DNA of 64,000 bases from Bradyrhizobium sp. 1(2017) (GCF_011602485.2 NZ_CP050022.2:806001-870000), one strand, 5' to 3'. Shown: positions 33,774-42,784, counted from the stretch's first letter. Notes: generated from the sequence alone by a model not told the origin. A program made the numbers and translations.

Positions 33774-34748
33774 TCAGGCCGAATAGAGCCCCTTGTCGCG
33801 CGCCTTCTGAATTGCCAGCGCGGCGATCAGGTCGAGCGTCGGCGTCGCCAGGCCGGCCGTGCGCGCGAAGGCGGCGGGCGCCTTCACCAGCACGTCGATC
33901 TCCATGGCACGTCCGAGCTCGTAGTCCTGGAGCAGCGACGGCTTGTGGTTGGGGGCAGGACCGCTCCGCGTCACGCGCTTGACCTCGGGGATGAAGTGCT
34001 GCGCGATGTCGTTGGCCTCGTTCAGCATGCGCGGAATGACGTCGGCGAAGGCCGGGTCGTCGCGCACGCCGCGCGCGGTCTGGCCGGTGAGCAGGCACAG
34101 CACCGACAGCGACATGTTGGTCAGCAGCTTTGACCAGATCGCCTCGCGGATCTCGGCCACCGGTGGCGATTCCAGCCGGGCATCGTTGAAGACGCCGCGG
34201 AGTTTCGTGATACGGTCGCAATTGCGGTCGTCGCATTCGCCGATCAGAAGCCGGTTGCGATCAGGCGTCAGGTTCTGCACCACGCCGGGCGCGATGACCT
34301 CGTTGGAGGAGAAGACGACGCCGCCGATGATGCGCTCCTTCGGGATGCAGGCGCGCAGCCGTCCGCCGGGGTCGAGGAAGGAAATGTCCGGCGGCGTCGG
34401 GTGCCGCGGCGGCAGGCCGATCCCGTACCACCAGGGAATGCCGTTCTGTGCGAACACGATCGCGGTGTCGTCCTGGAGCAGGGGCTTGATGCTGGAGACC
34501 AGTCCGGTCAGCGCGGTCGCCTTCAGCGTCGAGATCACCACGTCCTGCGGGCCGAGCTGGGCCGGATCGCCCGACGCGTTCACCTTGACGCTGACCTCGG
34601 AATCGCTGACGCGCAGCTTGAGGCCATTGGCCCGGACGGCCTCGAGATGGGCCCCCCGCATCACGCAACTGACCTCGTGGCCGGCGCGTGCCAGCCGTAC
34701 CGCAATGTGGCTGCCGACGGCGCCCGCGCCGAAAATGCAGATGCGCAT
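33774..34748 (-). CDS. Ketopantoate reductase (2-dehydropantoate 2-reductase) family protein
   Basis: A 324-residue NADPH-dependent reductase with G-A-G-A-V-G-S-H-I-A at residues 7-16 (nucleotide binding), a Lys in S-T-L-K-A near 80, and the helical C-terminal domain with W-S-K-L-L-T-N-M-S. Family members reduce ketopantoate for pantothenate synthesis; many paralogues reduce other 2-keto acids. With no pantothenate genes nearby I do not assign panE. The start at 34748 begins at the dinucleotide fold. Confidence 0.87.
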   Translation of the reverse strand: MRICIFGAGAVGSHIAVRLARAGHEVSCVMRGAHLEAVRANGLKLRVSDSEVSVKVNASGDPAQLGPQDVVISTLKATALTGLVSSIKPLLQDDTAIVFAQNGIPWWYGIGLPPRHPTPPDISFLDPGGRLRACIPKERIIGGVVFSSNEVIAPGVVQNLTPDRNRLLIGECDDRNCDRITKLRGVFNDARLESPPVAEIREAIWSKLLTNMSLSVLCLLTGQTARGVRDDPAFADVIPRMLNEANDIAQHFIPEVKRVTRSGPAPNHKPSLLQDYELGRAMEIDVLVKAPAAFARTAGLATPTLDLIAALAIQKARDKGLYSA

Positions 34749-34899
34749 GTAATGTCCCGTCCTGATCCCTTGCCGCCCGCTACCAGCATGACACAAGCCG
34801 CCATGCGATGGGCGCGGCCGCCCCACGCCGGAAAGATATGGATCAGCATGCGCGGGCTCGGCCATAGTGCGCAGCAAACAACCGACCGGAGGATCGCCG

Positions 34900-35703
34900 A
34901 TGACCGCCACCCCCGTCCTTTGGACCCTCGATCCGCGCGGCGTTGCGACCGTCACCCTGAACCGGCCCGAGGTCAACAACGCCTATGACGGCGACCTGAT
35001 TGCGGGCGTGCTCGCCGCCATGGACGATCTGGCCAAGAAGCCTAACTTGCGTGTCGTCGTGCTCAGGGGCAACGGCAAGCATTTCCAGGCCGGCGCCGAC
35101 CTGAAATGGATCAACGGCGTGCGCCCGCAATCGGCTGAGGCGAACGAAGCGGCCTCGCGGGCGACCTTTGAGGCCGTGCAGCGGCTCAACACGTTGCCGA
35201 TCCCGACCGTCGCGCTGGTGCAGGGTGGCTGCTTCGGTGGCGGTACCGGGGTGATTGCGGCCTGCGATGTCGTGATTGCCGCCGACAATGCGCTGTTCTC
35301 GATCACCGAGGTGCGCTGGGGCCTGACCGCGGCCATCATCATCCCGCAGCTCTGCGACGCCATCGGTGTACGGCAAGTCCGCCGCTACGCGCTCACCGGC
35401 GAGCGCTTCGGCGCCGAGGATGCCCGCCGCATCGGCCTCGTCCACGAGGTGGTGCCGCTCGCCGAACTGGAGGCGGCAGGCAGCAAGGTGGTCGAGCAGC
35501 TGCTCGCCAACGGGCCGGAGGCGATGGCCGAGACCAAGCGGCTCGCGCTGGAAAGCTCGTTCGGCGGCATGGCGGTGGACGATGCCGCCTACAAGCGGCT
35601 CGTGCAGCTGCATTCGCTCAAGCGCCAGAGCGCGGAAGCGGCGGAGGGACTGGCCTCGTTCGCCGAGAAGCGGGCGGCGAATTGGGGTGGCGGCAAGGGC
35701 TGA
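34900..35703 (+). CDS. Enoyl-CoA hydratase, methylglutaconyl-CoA hydratase (LiuC)-like
   Basis: A 267-residue crotonase. It has R-G-N-G-K-H-F-Q-A-G-A-D-L-K (CoA/oxyanion loop near 62-75), G-G-C-F-G-G-G-T-G-V-I-A-A-C-D and I-T-E-V-R-W-G-L, where the second catalytic Glu is kept but the first is Gly. This pattern with T-E-V-R-x-G-L is common in the LiuC/AtuE group of leucine and terpenoid breakdown. CGGAGGA precedes the ATG. No other liu genes are adjacent, so the pathway is not certain. Confidence 0.87.
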   Translation: MTATPVLWTLDPRGVATVTLNRPEVNNAYDGDLIAGVLAAMDDLAKKPNLRVVVLRGNGKHFQAGADLKWINGVRPQSAEANEAASRATFEAVQRLNTLPIPTVALVQGGCFGGGTGVIAACDVVIAADNALFSITEVRWGLTAAIIIPQLCDAIGVRQVRRYALTGERFGAEDARRIGLVHEVVPLAELEAAGSKVVEQLLANGPEAMAETKRLALESSFGGMAVDDAAYKRLVQLHSLKRQSAEAAEGLASFAEKRAANWGGGKG

Positions 35704-35713
35704 GCGTCAGCGT

Positions 35714-35986
35714 TCAGCAGCCGCGGCAGATGTTGCTGATGCTGCGATAGACCGCGTCGTCGTCCTGCCGCATCTGCCGCAGCGTTTCGAGCGTGTTGCT
35801 CTCGGCGGTCGCCGGTGCAGGCTTGCGCTTGGCCGCGAGTTCGTCCTCCTGGCGCTTGTAGCAGGCTTCCCGCTCAGGCTTGGCCTGGATGAAGCGGCAG
35901 TTCTGCTCGACCGCTGCGGCGGGAGTGACGGAGACCGCGAGGGCGATGAGGGCGGGCAAGGCGAATTTCAAGAACGTCGAATCCAT
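35714..35986 (-). CDS. Small secreted Cys-containing protein
   Basis: A 90-residue protein with a signal peptide (F-L-K-F-A-L-P-A-L-I-A-L-A-V-S-V-T-P-A-A-A), then C-R-F-I-Q-A-K-P-E-R-E-A-C-Y-K-R-Q, an Ala/Pro linker and C-R-G-C at the end. Four Cys in the mature part may form two disulfides in the periplasm. The longer frame upstream reads through a palindromic repeat and is not used. Function unknown. Confidence 0.68.
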   Translation of the reverse strand: MDSTFLKFALPALIALAVSVTPAAAVEQNCRFIQAKPEREACYKRQEDELAAKRKPAPATAESNTLETLRQMRQDDDAVYRSISNICRGC

Positions 35987-36039
35987 GCCGGCACTTCTGT
36001 CAGGTCCGTGGTTCCCCGGCAACCGTCTTTGGCGAACGT

Positions 36040-36114
36040 GTAGCCCGGATGAGCGAAGCGACATCCGGGACTTCCGCAAAAGGTCCCGCATATCGCTTCG
36101 CTCATGCGGGCTAC
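36040..36114. repeat. Palindromic intergenic repeat (second family)
   Basis: GTAGCCCGGATGAGCGAAGC opens the repeat and a reverse-complement-like arm (GCTTCGCTCATGCGGGCTAC) closes it, so the 75 bases can fold into a long imperfect hairpin. Arms of this type are widespread in Bradyrhizobium intergenic regions as far as I recall. It lies between the small secreted gene and the LysR gene, both leftward. Confidence 0.75.
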
Positions 36115-36135
36115 GGCCCCGCACGGGGGCGCTGC

Positions 36136-37020
36136 TTACAGCGACGACGCGAGTGACGCTTTCAGCAAAGTGAGGAGCGCCTGCACCGCGGCCGCATTGC
36201 GGCGCCGTTCGGGGATTGCGGCCTTCACCCACAATTCCGGAATCGGAAACTCGCGCAGCACCGGCTTCAGCGTGCCGTCACGCAACCCATCGGCCACGAG
36301 ATAGTGCGAGATCAGCGCGATGCCGTTACCGGCCACGGCGCTGCGCGCCAGCACGTGGCCCTCGTTGGAGGAGAGCAGGGGGCTGACCTGGATGCTGATG
36401 CGGCCGCGGGGGCCGTCGAAGATCCATTCGGGGCCGGTCGGCATGAAGCTGAGGCAGCGATGCTCGACGAGGTCGCGCGGATGTCTTGGCGCGCCGTGCT
36501 TCTTCAAATAGGCAGGCGAAGCGCAGAGCAGCCGCTTGAGCGGACAGAGCGGCTCGTCGACGACACCGCCGAACGAATGCGGGAAGGCGCCGATGGCGAT
36601 GTCGAAGCCTTCGGCAACAGGATCGACCGGGCGGTCGATCAACACGATCTCGAGCTTCAGCCGCGGGTTCTGGGTCTGGAAGGCGCTGAACGCGTCAGCG
36701 AGCCGCGCCACGGTCAGCGAGGTCGGCGCCTTGATGCGCAGATGATCGACGAGATCGTGGCCCTTCTCGCCCATCCGCGAGAGCAGATCGGTGGCGTCGG
36801 CCACGACGCCGCGAGCACGATGGACGTAGCGCTGGCCAGCTTCAGTCAAGCGCAATTGCCGGGTCGAGCGGTGAAACAGCGGCGTGCCGATCCGCGCCTC
36901 CAGTTGCGTGACCCGCTTGGCGACCACCGAGGTCGAAACATCGAGTTTTCGCGCGGCGGCGGAAAATCCGGCCGCATCGGCGGTGGCGAGGAAGGCCTGC
37001 AGGTTCACCAGAATGTCCAT
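36136..37020 (-). CDS. LysR family transcriptional regulator
   Basis: A 294-residue protein with the LysR N-terminal helix-turn-helix (F-L-A-T-A-D-A-A-G-F-S-A-A-A-R-K-L, then Q-L-E-A-R-I-G-T-P-L-F-H-R) and a periplasmic-binding-like effector domain. It is divergent from the FAD-oxidoreductase gene at 37132, separated by 111 bases, and probably controls that gene and the ABC transporter genes behind it. Confidence 0.9.
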   Translation of the reverse strand: MDILVNLQAFLATADAAGFSAAARKLDVSTSVVAKRVTQLEARIGTPLFHRSTRQLRLTEAGQRYVHRARGVVADATDLLSRMGEKGHDLVDHLRIKAPTSLTVARLADAFSAFQTQNPRLKLEIVLIDRPVDPVAEGFDIAIGAFPHSFGGVVDEPLCPLKRLLCASPAYLKKHGAPRHPRDLVEHRCLSFMPTGPEWIFDGPRGRISIQVSPLLSSNEGHVLARSAVAGNGIALISHYLVADGLRDGTLKPVLREFPIPELWVKAAIPERRRNAAAVQALLTLLKASLASSL

Positions 37021-37131
37021 GTCGACCTTTCTCGATTCGCGAAAGCTGATCGCGTATTTTGGTAGATTGTAGCCCCGCGTGCGCTAATTCATAGTCGGCA
37101 CCAAGCAAGAGATTTCGGGAGCGGACGCGCC

Positions 37132-38499
37132 ATGCGGGCCACAATGATCGAAGAACCGGCACGCCAGGTGCCGCTCTACGGCGAGTATGAAGTCGTCGTG
37201 CTTGGCGGTGGACCTGCCGGCATTGTCGCTGCGGCTTCCGCCGCGCGCGCGGGGCGGAAGACGCTCCTGATCGAACGCTACGGCTTTCTCGGCGGCATGG
37301 GCACCGCGGCTGGCGTCACCAATTTCTGCGGCCTGCACGGCAATGTCCATGGTGAGCACCGGCGGCTGGTGCGGGGCATGGCGTCGGACCTGCTGGCCCG
37401 GATCGATCATCTGAACGGCCTCAACACGCCGCATCTGATTCTCGGGAAGGTCTTCGCCCAGGCCTATGACACTGCGGCCTACAAAATCGCGGCGGATGAG
37501 CTGCTTGCGCGCCACAAGGTGCACATCCTCTTCCACGCGCTCGGCGCCGGCGTGGTGATGGGCGACAACAGGCGCATCGACGCGCTGATGGTCGAGACCA
37601 AGGCTGGCCGGCAGGCGGTGCGATCCGAGATCTTCATCGACTGCTCGGGCGACGGCGATCTCGCCGTGTGGGCCGGCGCGCCGTTCGAAATCGGTGACGC
37701 GCACGGCCATCCGCTGTACCCCTCGATGATGCTCCGTCTCAACGGCATCGATCCCGTGAAGGCCGGCGAGGCCTGGCGGACCATTCCGCAATTGATGGAA
37801 AAGGCCATCGCCGCCGGCACGCACGCATTCCCGCGCAAGAGCGCGATCGTGCGGCCGCAAAAGTCCGGAATCGAATGGCGGGTGAACTTCACGCAGGTCG
37901 CGCGCGAGGACGGCCATGCCATCAACGGTGTCGAGCCCGACGATCTCACCCGCGGCGAGATCGAGGGCCGCAGGCAGGCGCTCGCCGCATACGAGTTCCT
38001 GCGCAGCACCGTGCCGGGCTTCGAAAAGTCCTACATCGTCGATTTGCCGCCGCAGCTCGGCATCCGCGAGACCCGGCGCATCAAGGGCGGCTATCAGCTC
38101 AGCGGCGAGGACGTGCTCGGCTGCGCCTCGTTCGAGGACTCCATCGGTGTCAATGGCTGGCCGATCGAGGCCCATGTACCCGGCGATGTCGTGTTCACCT
38201 TCCCGCCGATCCCGGAATCGCGCGGCTATAACGAGCTGCCCTACCGGATGCTGGTACCCGAAAACGTCGACAATCTCCTGGTCGCCGGCCGCTGCGCCTC
38301 GATGACCCATGAAGGCCAGTCGGCAGCAAGGGTGTCCGGTGCCTGTTTCGTGATGGGCGAGGCCGCCGGTTCCGCCGCCGCGCTGGCGCTGTCCGGAAAC
38401 CGGATCCCGCGTGACATCCCCGTTGAAAAATTGCAGGAAACGTTGAAACAACAGGGCGCCTTCATCGGGCGGGACCAACCCGTCCCCGAGGGCCTGTAA
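37132..38499 (+). CDS. FAD-dependent oxidoreductase (FAD_oxidored family)
   Basis: A 455-residue flavoprotein with V-V-V-L-G-G-G-P-A-G-I-V-A-A (FAD-binding, about 21-34), then E-R-Y-G-F-L-G-G-M-G-T-A-A-G-V-T-N, and C-terminal R-C-A-S-M-T-H-E-G-Q-S-A-A-R-V. The family includes tricarballylate-type and other dehydrogenases plus many uncharacterised members. It is followed 30 bases later by an ABC binding protein, which suggests it acts on the imported compound. Confidence 0.85.
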   Translation: MRATMIEEPARQVPLYGEYEVVVLGGGPAGIVAAASAARAGRKTLLIERYGFLGGMGTAAGVTNFCGLHGNVHGEHRRLVRGMASDLLARIDHLNGLNTPHLILGKVFAQAYDTAAYKIAADELLARHKVHILFHALGAGVVMGDNRRIDALMVETKAGRQAVRSEIFIDCSGDGDLAVWAGAPFEIGDAHGHPLYPSMMLRLNGIDPVKAGEAWRTIPQLMEKAIAAGTHAFPRKSAIVRPQKSGIEWRVNFTQVAREDGHAINGVEPDDLTRGEIEGRRQALAAYEFLRSTVPGFEKSYIVDLPPQLGIRETRRIKGGYQLSGEDVLGCASFEDSIGVNGWPIEAHVPGDVVFTFPPIPESRGYNELPYRMLVPENVDNLLVAGRCASMTHEGQSAARVSGACFVMGEAAGSAAALALSGNRIPRDIPVEKLQETLKQQGAFIGRDQPVPEGL

Positions 38500-38529
38500 C
38501 GGACTGCTGAGCGAACGGAAGGAAACGGG

Positions 38530-39534
38530 ATGATCGGAATTGCGCGGCTCGCAGCCGCCGGCCTTTTGGCGATCATGGCGATGGGCACAGCCCGGGCCGA
38601 GGACGCGCTCAAGGCCAAGATCGGTGTGCTCCGCCTGTCATCCTCCGCGCCCGTCTTCATCGCGCAGGACAAGGGCTATTTTCGCGAAGCCGGCCTCGAG
38701 GTCGAGCTGAAATTCTTCGATGCGGCGCAGCCGATCGCGGTCGCCACAACCTCGGGCGACGTCGATTTCGGCATCACCGCCTTCACTGCCGGTCTGTACA
38801 ATCTTGCCGGCAAGGGCGTGCTGAAGGTGATCGGCGGCATGAGCCGCGAGAAGGCCGGCTATCCCCTGATCGGCTATTTCGCCAGCAACAATGCCTATGC
38901 GGCCGGCCTGAAGACGCCGAAGGATCTCGCGGGCAAGCGCGTGGCGATGACGCAGGTCGGATCGAGCTTTCATTACTCGCTCGGCCTGCTCGCCGACAAA
39001 TACGGCTTCAAGCTCTCCGAGGTGAAGATCGTGCCGCTGCAATCGCTGTCGAACGCGGCGGCCGCGCTGAAGGGCGAGACCGTCGATGCCGCTTTGCTGC
39101 CGATCTCCACCGCGCGCAAGCTGATGGATGATGGTGGCGCCAAGTTCCTGGGATGGGTCGGCGGCGAGACCCCCTGGCAGCTGGGTGCGGTGTTTGCCTC
39201 GCCGAAGACACTGACCAACAAGGTGCTGGTCACGAAACTGCTCGGCGCCTTGGCCAGGGCAGATCGCGAATATCACGACGTCATCCTCGCAGCGATGAAG
39301 GACGGCGTCGCCCCGATCAACGACAAGACCAAGCCGCTGCTGGAGATCATCGCGAAGTACACCAATTTGCCGGTCGAGCAGGTTGTCGGCAACTGCGCCT
39401 ATATCGATCCCGACGGCAAGCTCGACGTCAAGAATGTCGACAACCAGATCAAATGGCTTCAGGAGCAGGGTTTTGCCGACAAGGGTTTCGATGCCGACGC
39501 GATCATCGCGAAGGAATTTGTGAAGCCAGATTGA
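38530..39534 (+). CDS. SsuA/NMT1-type ABC transporter substrate-binding protein
   Basis: A 334-residue protein with a signal peptide ending near A-R-A-E-D at about residue 23 and the NMT1/SsuA fold (K-I-G-V-L-R-L-S-S-S-A-P-V-F-I-A-Q-D-K-G-Y-F-R-E-A-G-L-E-V, then G-D-V-D-F-G-I-T). Family ligands include sulfonates, aromatic acids, thiamine precursors and nitrate. GGAAGGAAA precedes the ATG. The ATPase and permease follow after a repeat-filled gap of 253 bases. Confidence 0.87.
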   Translation: MIGIARLAAAGLLAIMAMGTARAEDALKAKIGVLRLSSSAPVFIAQDKGYFREAGLEVELKFFDAAQPIAVATTSGDVDFGITAFTAGLYNLAGKGVLKVIGGMSREKAGYPLIGYFASNNAYAAGLKTPKDLAGKRVAMTQVGSSFHYSLGLLADKYGFKLSEVKIVPLQSLSNAAAALKGETVDAALLPISTARKLMDDGGAKFLGWVGGETPWQLGAVFASPKTLTNKVLVTKLLGALARADREYHDVILAAMKDGVAPINDKTKPLLEIIAKYTNLPVEQVVGNCAYIDPDGKLDVKNVDNQIKWLQEQGFADKGFDADAIIAKEFVKPD

Positions 39535-39549
39535 TGCTGCGCTCACCCC

Positions 39550-39600
39550 TCTCATCCCGTCATCGTGAGTTGCTCGCGAAGCGAGCCTCGAAGGATGTAT
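39550..39600. repeat. Fragment of a third intergenic repeat type
   Basis: The sequence around CATCGTGAG ... GCTCGCGAAGCGAGCCTCGAAGG has a small hairpin (GCTCGC/GCGAGC) and resembles a common Bradyrhizobium intergenic sequence. It is directly followed by the copy at 39646, so the gap between the binding-protein and ATPase genes is built largely of repeats. Confidence 0.45.
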
Positions 39601-39645
39601 GGCCCGGACGCGGCGGGGCTCTCACGCGGCTGCCACAATCTCAGT

Positions 39646-39765
39646 GTCGTCCCGGCGCAGGCCGGGACCCATACGCCGAGTGGGAGTTGAGGCGTAAAGT
39701 GCACATTGCCGGTCATAGCCAGATTCAATTCGGTGGTTATGGGTCCCGGTCTGCGCCGGGACGAC
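39646..39765. repeat. Bradyrhizobium-type palindromic repeat, paired-arm copy 2
   Basis: The left arm GTCGTCCCGGCGCAGGCCGG plus GACCCATAC is matched by a reverse-complement right arm ending at GGGACGAC. The hairpin core is GCGCAG/CTGCGC instead of the GAAGGCC type. It lies within the probable ABC transporter operon, so it may reduce downstream expression of ATPase and permease or affect mRNA stability. Confidence 0.8.
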
Positions 39766-39787
39766 GGCGGTATGCAAGGCATCATCC

Positions 39788-40561
39788 ATGGACCTGATCG
39801 CCAACCACATCACCCATCGCTTCGGCGATCTCGCTGTGCTCGACGACGTCTCGTTCACGGTCGGCGCCGGCGAGGTGGTGGCGATCGTGGGGCCCTCGGG
39901 TTGCGGCAAGAGCACGCTGCTGTCGATCCTGGGCGGCCTGTTGCAACCGACCTCCGGCGCGCCTGAGCTGCGCGGAACGCCGCCGGTGGACAGTCTCAAT
40001 CCGCTGACCTTCGTGTTCCAGGATTTTGCACTCCTGCCGTGGGCCACCGTGGAAGAGAACGTCGAATTCCCGCTGCTGCACACCCGGCTTTCAGCCACGC
40101 AGCGGCGCGCGCTGGTGGACGATGCCCTGCGCCGCACCGGGCTGGTCGATTTTCGCAAGACCTATCCAAAGCAGCTTTCCGGCGGCATGCGCCAGCGCGT
40201 CGGCATTTCGCGCGCGCTGGCGGTCAAGCCCGCCATCCTCCTGATGGACGAGCCGCTCTCGGCGCTGGATTCGCAGACCCGCGAACTGCTGATGGAGGAT
40301 TTCGTCCGCCTGCTCGCCGATGGCGGCATGGGCGCTGTCTATGTCACGCACAATCTCGAGGAAGCGGCGCGGCTCGCTGACCGGATCGTGGTGCTGTCGC
40401 GACGGCCGGGCCGCATCCGCGAGGTCGTGAGCGTGCCGATGACGCGCACCGAGCGTGGCGATGCCGCGGCGCGCGAGAAGCTGCTGGCGCTCCAGAACCA
40501 GATCTGGTCGCTGATCCGCAACGAGGCGATCGATGCCGAACGCGAGGTCCAGCATGCTTGA
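39788..40561 (+). CDS. ABC transporter ATP-binding protein (SsuB/TauB-like)
   Basis: A 257-residue ATPase with Walker A G-P-S-G-C-G-K-S-T-L-L (about 36-46), Q-loop F-Q-D-F-A-L-L-P-W, signature L-S-G-G-M-R-Q-R-V and Walker B I-L-L-M-D-E-P-L-S-A-L-D. It energises the SsuC-type permease encoded next, whose start overlaps its end by eight bases. Confidence 0.93.
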   Translation: MDLIANHITHRFGDLAVLDDVSFTVGAGEVVAIVGPSGCGKSTLLSILGGLLQPTSGAPELRGTPPVDSLNPLTFVFQDFALLPWATVEENVEFPLLHTRLSATQRRALVDDALRRTGLVDFRKTYPKQLSGGMRQRVGISRALAVKPAILLMDEPLSALDSQTRELLMEDFVRLLADGGMGAVYVTHNLEEAARLADRIVVLSRRPGRIREVVSVPMTRTERGDAAAREKLLALQNQIWSLIRNEAIDAEREVQHA

Positions 40562-41378
40562 TCGCGCGGCGGCAGAGACGGCCGAGAAGGATGCCACGAC
40601 GCGCCGCGTCCGCTTTCGCGGCGCCGGCTTCGTGCCGGCGTCGAGCCGCTTCGGCGGCTGGATCGCGCTCGCCCTCGTCCTCGCGATCTGGCAGGCTGCG
40701 GGCAGCGCGGGCCTCGTCAATCCGTTGTTCCTGCCGGCACCGTCGGCGATCGCGCGCGCGATCTATCAGCTCGCGATCTCGGGCGCGCTCTGGCAGCATC
40801 TGTCGGCCTCGCTGCTGCGTATCGGCGTCGGCTGGGTGCTGGGGACCGCGGCCGGCGTCGCCGTTGGCTTTGCCATCGGCCTGTCCAGGCTCGCGCGCAG
40901 CGTCGGCATCACCTTTATCTCGGCGCTCTTCCCAATCCCGAAGATCGCGCTGCTGCCGCTTCTGATCCTCTGGCTCGGCATCGGCGAAGAGCCGAAGATT
41001 GCGACCATCGCGCTCGGCGTGTTCTTCTCGACCGCGATCTCGGTCTATAGCGGCGTCGATGCGGTACCGCGCAACCTGATCCGCATGGCGCAGAGCTTCA
41101 ACGTTCCCTTCGCCATCATCGTGCGCAAGGTGATCTGGCCGGGCGCGCTGCCAGCGATCCTCGCCGGCTTCCGCATCACGGCTTCCGTCGCGCTCTTGCT
41201 CGTCGTCAGCGCCGAGATGATCGGCGCCCAATACGGCATCGGCGCCTTCGTGCTCCAGGCCGGCAATCTGATGCAGACCGATCAGCTGCTCGCGGGCGTG
41301 GTGATCCTCTCGGTGTTCGGGCTGGCGGTGGGAAAGGTGATCGGCTGGCTGGAGACGCGGCTGTTGCACTGGCGGTGA
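40554..41378 (+). CDS. ABC transporter permease (SsuC/TauC-like)
   Basis: A 274-residue membrane protein with about six hydrophobic segments and the binding-protein-dependent permease motif around residues 160-200 (A-V-P-R-N-L-I-R-M-A-Q-S-F ... V-I-W-P-G-A-L-P-A-I-L-A-G). GCGAGGT precedes ATG 40554, which lies inside the end of the ATPase gene; ATG 40533 is possible but less likely. Completes the SsuABC-type importer. Confidence 0.92.
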   Translation: MLDRAAAETAEKDATTRRVRFRGAGFVPASSRFGGWIALALVLAIWQAAGSAGLVNPLFLPAPSAIARAIYQLAISGALWQHLSASLLRIGVGWVLGTAAGVAVGFAIGLSRLARSVGITFISALFPIPKIALLPLLILWLGIGEEPKIATIALGVFFSTAISVYSGVDAVPRNLIRMAQSFNVPFAIIVRKVIWPGALPAILAGFRITASVALLLVVSAEMIGAQYGIGAFVLQAGNLMQTDQLLAGVVILSVFGLAVGKVIGWLETRLLHWR

Positions 41379-41381
41379 GTT

Positions 41382-41518
41382 GTCGTCCCGGCGAAGGCCG
41401 GGACCCATACCGCGTGATCTATCGAGGAAAATCGCTGCTTCTACCGATGAAGAAATAACTCCGAATCTTCGTCAAACTACTCCCTGGGAGTATGGGTCCC
41501 GGCCTTCGCCGGGACGAC
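41382..41518. repeat. Bradyrhizobium-type palindromic repeat, paired-arm copy 3
   Basis: Arms identical in type to copy 1 (GTCGTCCCGGCGAAGGCCGG and its complement), and the spacer shares CCGCGTGATCTATC with copy 1 before diverging. It begins four bases after the permease stop and sits between convergent genes, where it may terminate both transcripts. Confidence 0.82.
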
Positions 41519-41544
41519 ACCGAATGTGGAGCGGGGAGTGCGGC

Positions 41545-42585
41545 TCACGCGTTGCCGCGATCCTCGCGAAACAGATCCAGCTTCTGCTGCACCGGCCGGT
41601 CCGAGAAGCTGAACAGCACCGCGTCGTCGTCCGCTTCGTGCGTCACCCAGTGCCAGCTCGGCACGACGAAGAGATCGCGCGGGCCCCATTCGAAGACGGT
41701 ATCGCCGATGCGGCTGCGGCCGCGGCCCTCGATCGGGCAGAACACGGTCGCATCGGTCGAGCGATAGCGCGCGGAGTTGAACCCCTTCGGCAGCAGCTGG
41801 ATGAAGGTGCCGATGGTCGGCATGGCGAAATCGCCGGTCTCGGGATTGCTGAACTTCAGCTTCAGGCCGTGGCACGCATCCCACTCCTGGCTCGCGCGCG
41901 CCTTCTCCAAGGCTTCGCGGGTGTAGGCATAGGGATAGCTGAAGATCGGCGAGGTCTTCGACGATCGCTTCACATCGACCGGCAGCAGATTATGACCGTA
42001 GCGGGCAAAGCTGTCGCCGGCGGGCCTCGTGATCTTCTGCTGGTCCTCCTTGGAGCCTTCCGCAAAGGAGCAGTCGAAGAACTGCACCAGCGGGATGTCG
42101 AGGCCGTCGAGCCAGAACATCGGCTCGCTGGTCTCGTTGGAATGATCGTGCCAGGTCATCGACGGCGTGATGATGAAATCGCCGGGCTCCATCGCGGTGC
42201 GCTCGCCGTCCACCGCGGTGTGGGCACCCCTGCCTTCGAGCACGAAGCGCAGTGCCGACTGGCTGTGCCGATGCGCAGGCGCGACGTCGCCGGGCACCAC
42301 CATCTGCACGCCGGCATAGAGCGAGGTCGTGATCTTGGACTGGCCGCGCAGGCCCGGGTTCTCCAGCACCAGCACGCGCCGCTCCGCTTCCTTCGCGGTG
42401 ATCAGCTTGCCGGCTTCCGTCATGTAGTCGCGGATCACGTCGAATTTCCAGAGATGCGGCCTACAGGCGCTTTTCGGCTCCGGCGTGATCAGGTCGCTCA
42501 TCACCGTCCACAGCGCGGTGAGGTTCTCGCCGTCGATCTTTTTGTAGAAGGCCTCGCGTTCCGGCGTCTTGGTCACGGCTTCCAT
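41545..42585 (-). CDS. Gentisate 1,2-dioxygenase
   Basis: A 346-residue bicupin dioxygenase that opens the gentisate ring between carboxyl and adjacent hydroxyl to give maleylpyruvate. The N-terminal cupin shows A-P-A-H-R-H-S-Q-S-A-L-R-F (metal-binding His pair, about 102-114) and G-D-F-I-I-T-P-S-M-T-W-H-D-H. The second cupin shows R-G-R-S-R-I and P-S-W-H-W-V-T-H. Length is normal for the family. GGGAG precedes the start at 42585, and upstream lies a promoter with the site shared with the hydroxylase gene. Confidence 0.92.
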   Translation of the reverse strand: MEAVTKTPEREAFYKKIDGENLTALWTVMSDLITPEPKSACRPHLWKFDVIRDYMTEAGKLITAKEAERRVLVLENPGLRGQSKITTSLYAGVQMVVPGDVAPAHRHSQSALRFVLEGRGAHTAVDGERTAMEPGDFIITPSMTWHDHSNETSEPMFWLDGLDIPLVQFFDCSFAEGSKEDQQKITRPAGDSFARYGHNLLPVDVKRSSKTSPIFSYPYAYTREALEKARASQEWDACHGLKLKFSNPETGDFAMPTIGTFIQLLPKGFNSARYRSTDATVFCPIEGRGRSRIGDTVFEWGPRDLFVVPSWHWVTHEADDDAVLFSFSDRPVQQKLDLFREDRGNA

Positions 42586-42611
42586 GGTTGCTGCTCCCGT
42601 TCGTTTTGTTG

Positions 42612-42645
42612 ATTGACAGTATACTGACGATCTAGGTAGCGTCAA
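42612..42645 (-). promoter_or_regulatory. Promoter of gentisate dioxygenase with a site shared with the 46877-46900 promoter
   Basis: On the minus strand TTGACG (42645-42640) and TATACT (42623-42618) are 16 bases apart, a good sigma-70 promoter leading to the dioxygenase. The 24 bases 42612-42635, beginning ATTGACAGTATACT and ending ATCTAG, recur upstream of the hydroxylase gene with two mismatches and overlap the -10 element. The core AGTATACT is a palindrome. It could also affect the divergent GST/MarR transcript. Confidence 0.65.
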
Positions 42646-42658
42646 CGTGACGGGAAAC

Positions 42659-42759
42659 GTCATTCCGGGACCGATGCGACAGCATCGACCTATGGTGCGC
42701 AATTGCGCACCTGAAAATTTCGAGGTTCCGGGTTCTCGCTTCGCGAGCCCCGGAACGAC
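42659..42759. repeat. Palindromic intergenic repeat (fourth family)
   Basis: GTCATTCCGGGACCGATGCG opens it and CCCCGGAACGAC closes it, with inner hairpins GGTGCGCAATTGCGCACC and TCTCGCTTCGCGAG. Elements of this layout are common between genes in Bradyrhizobium to my knowledge. It separates the dioxygenase promoter from the GST gene. Confidence 0.65.
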
Positions 42760-42784
42760 AAAGCAAAATCAGAGGGAGGTCTTC

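Noticed and set aside
41380..42612. Rightward 410-codon frame
   Set aside because: It covers a palindromic repeat and the antisense strand of gentisate dioxygenase; no family features.
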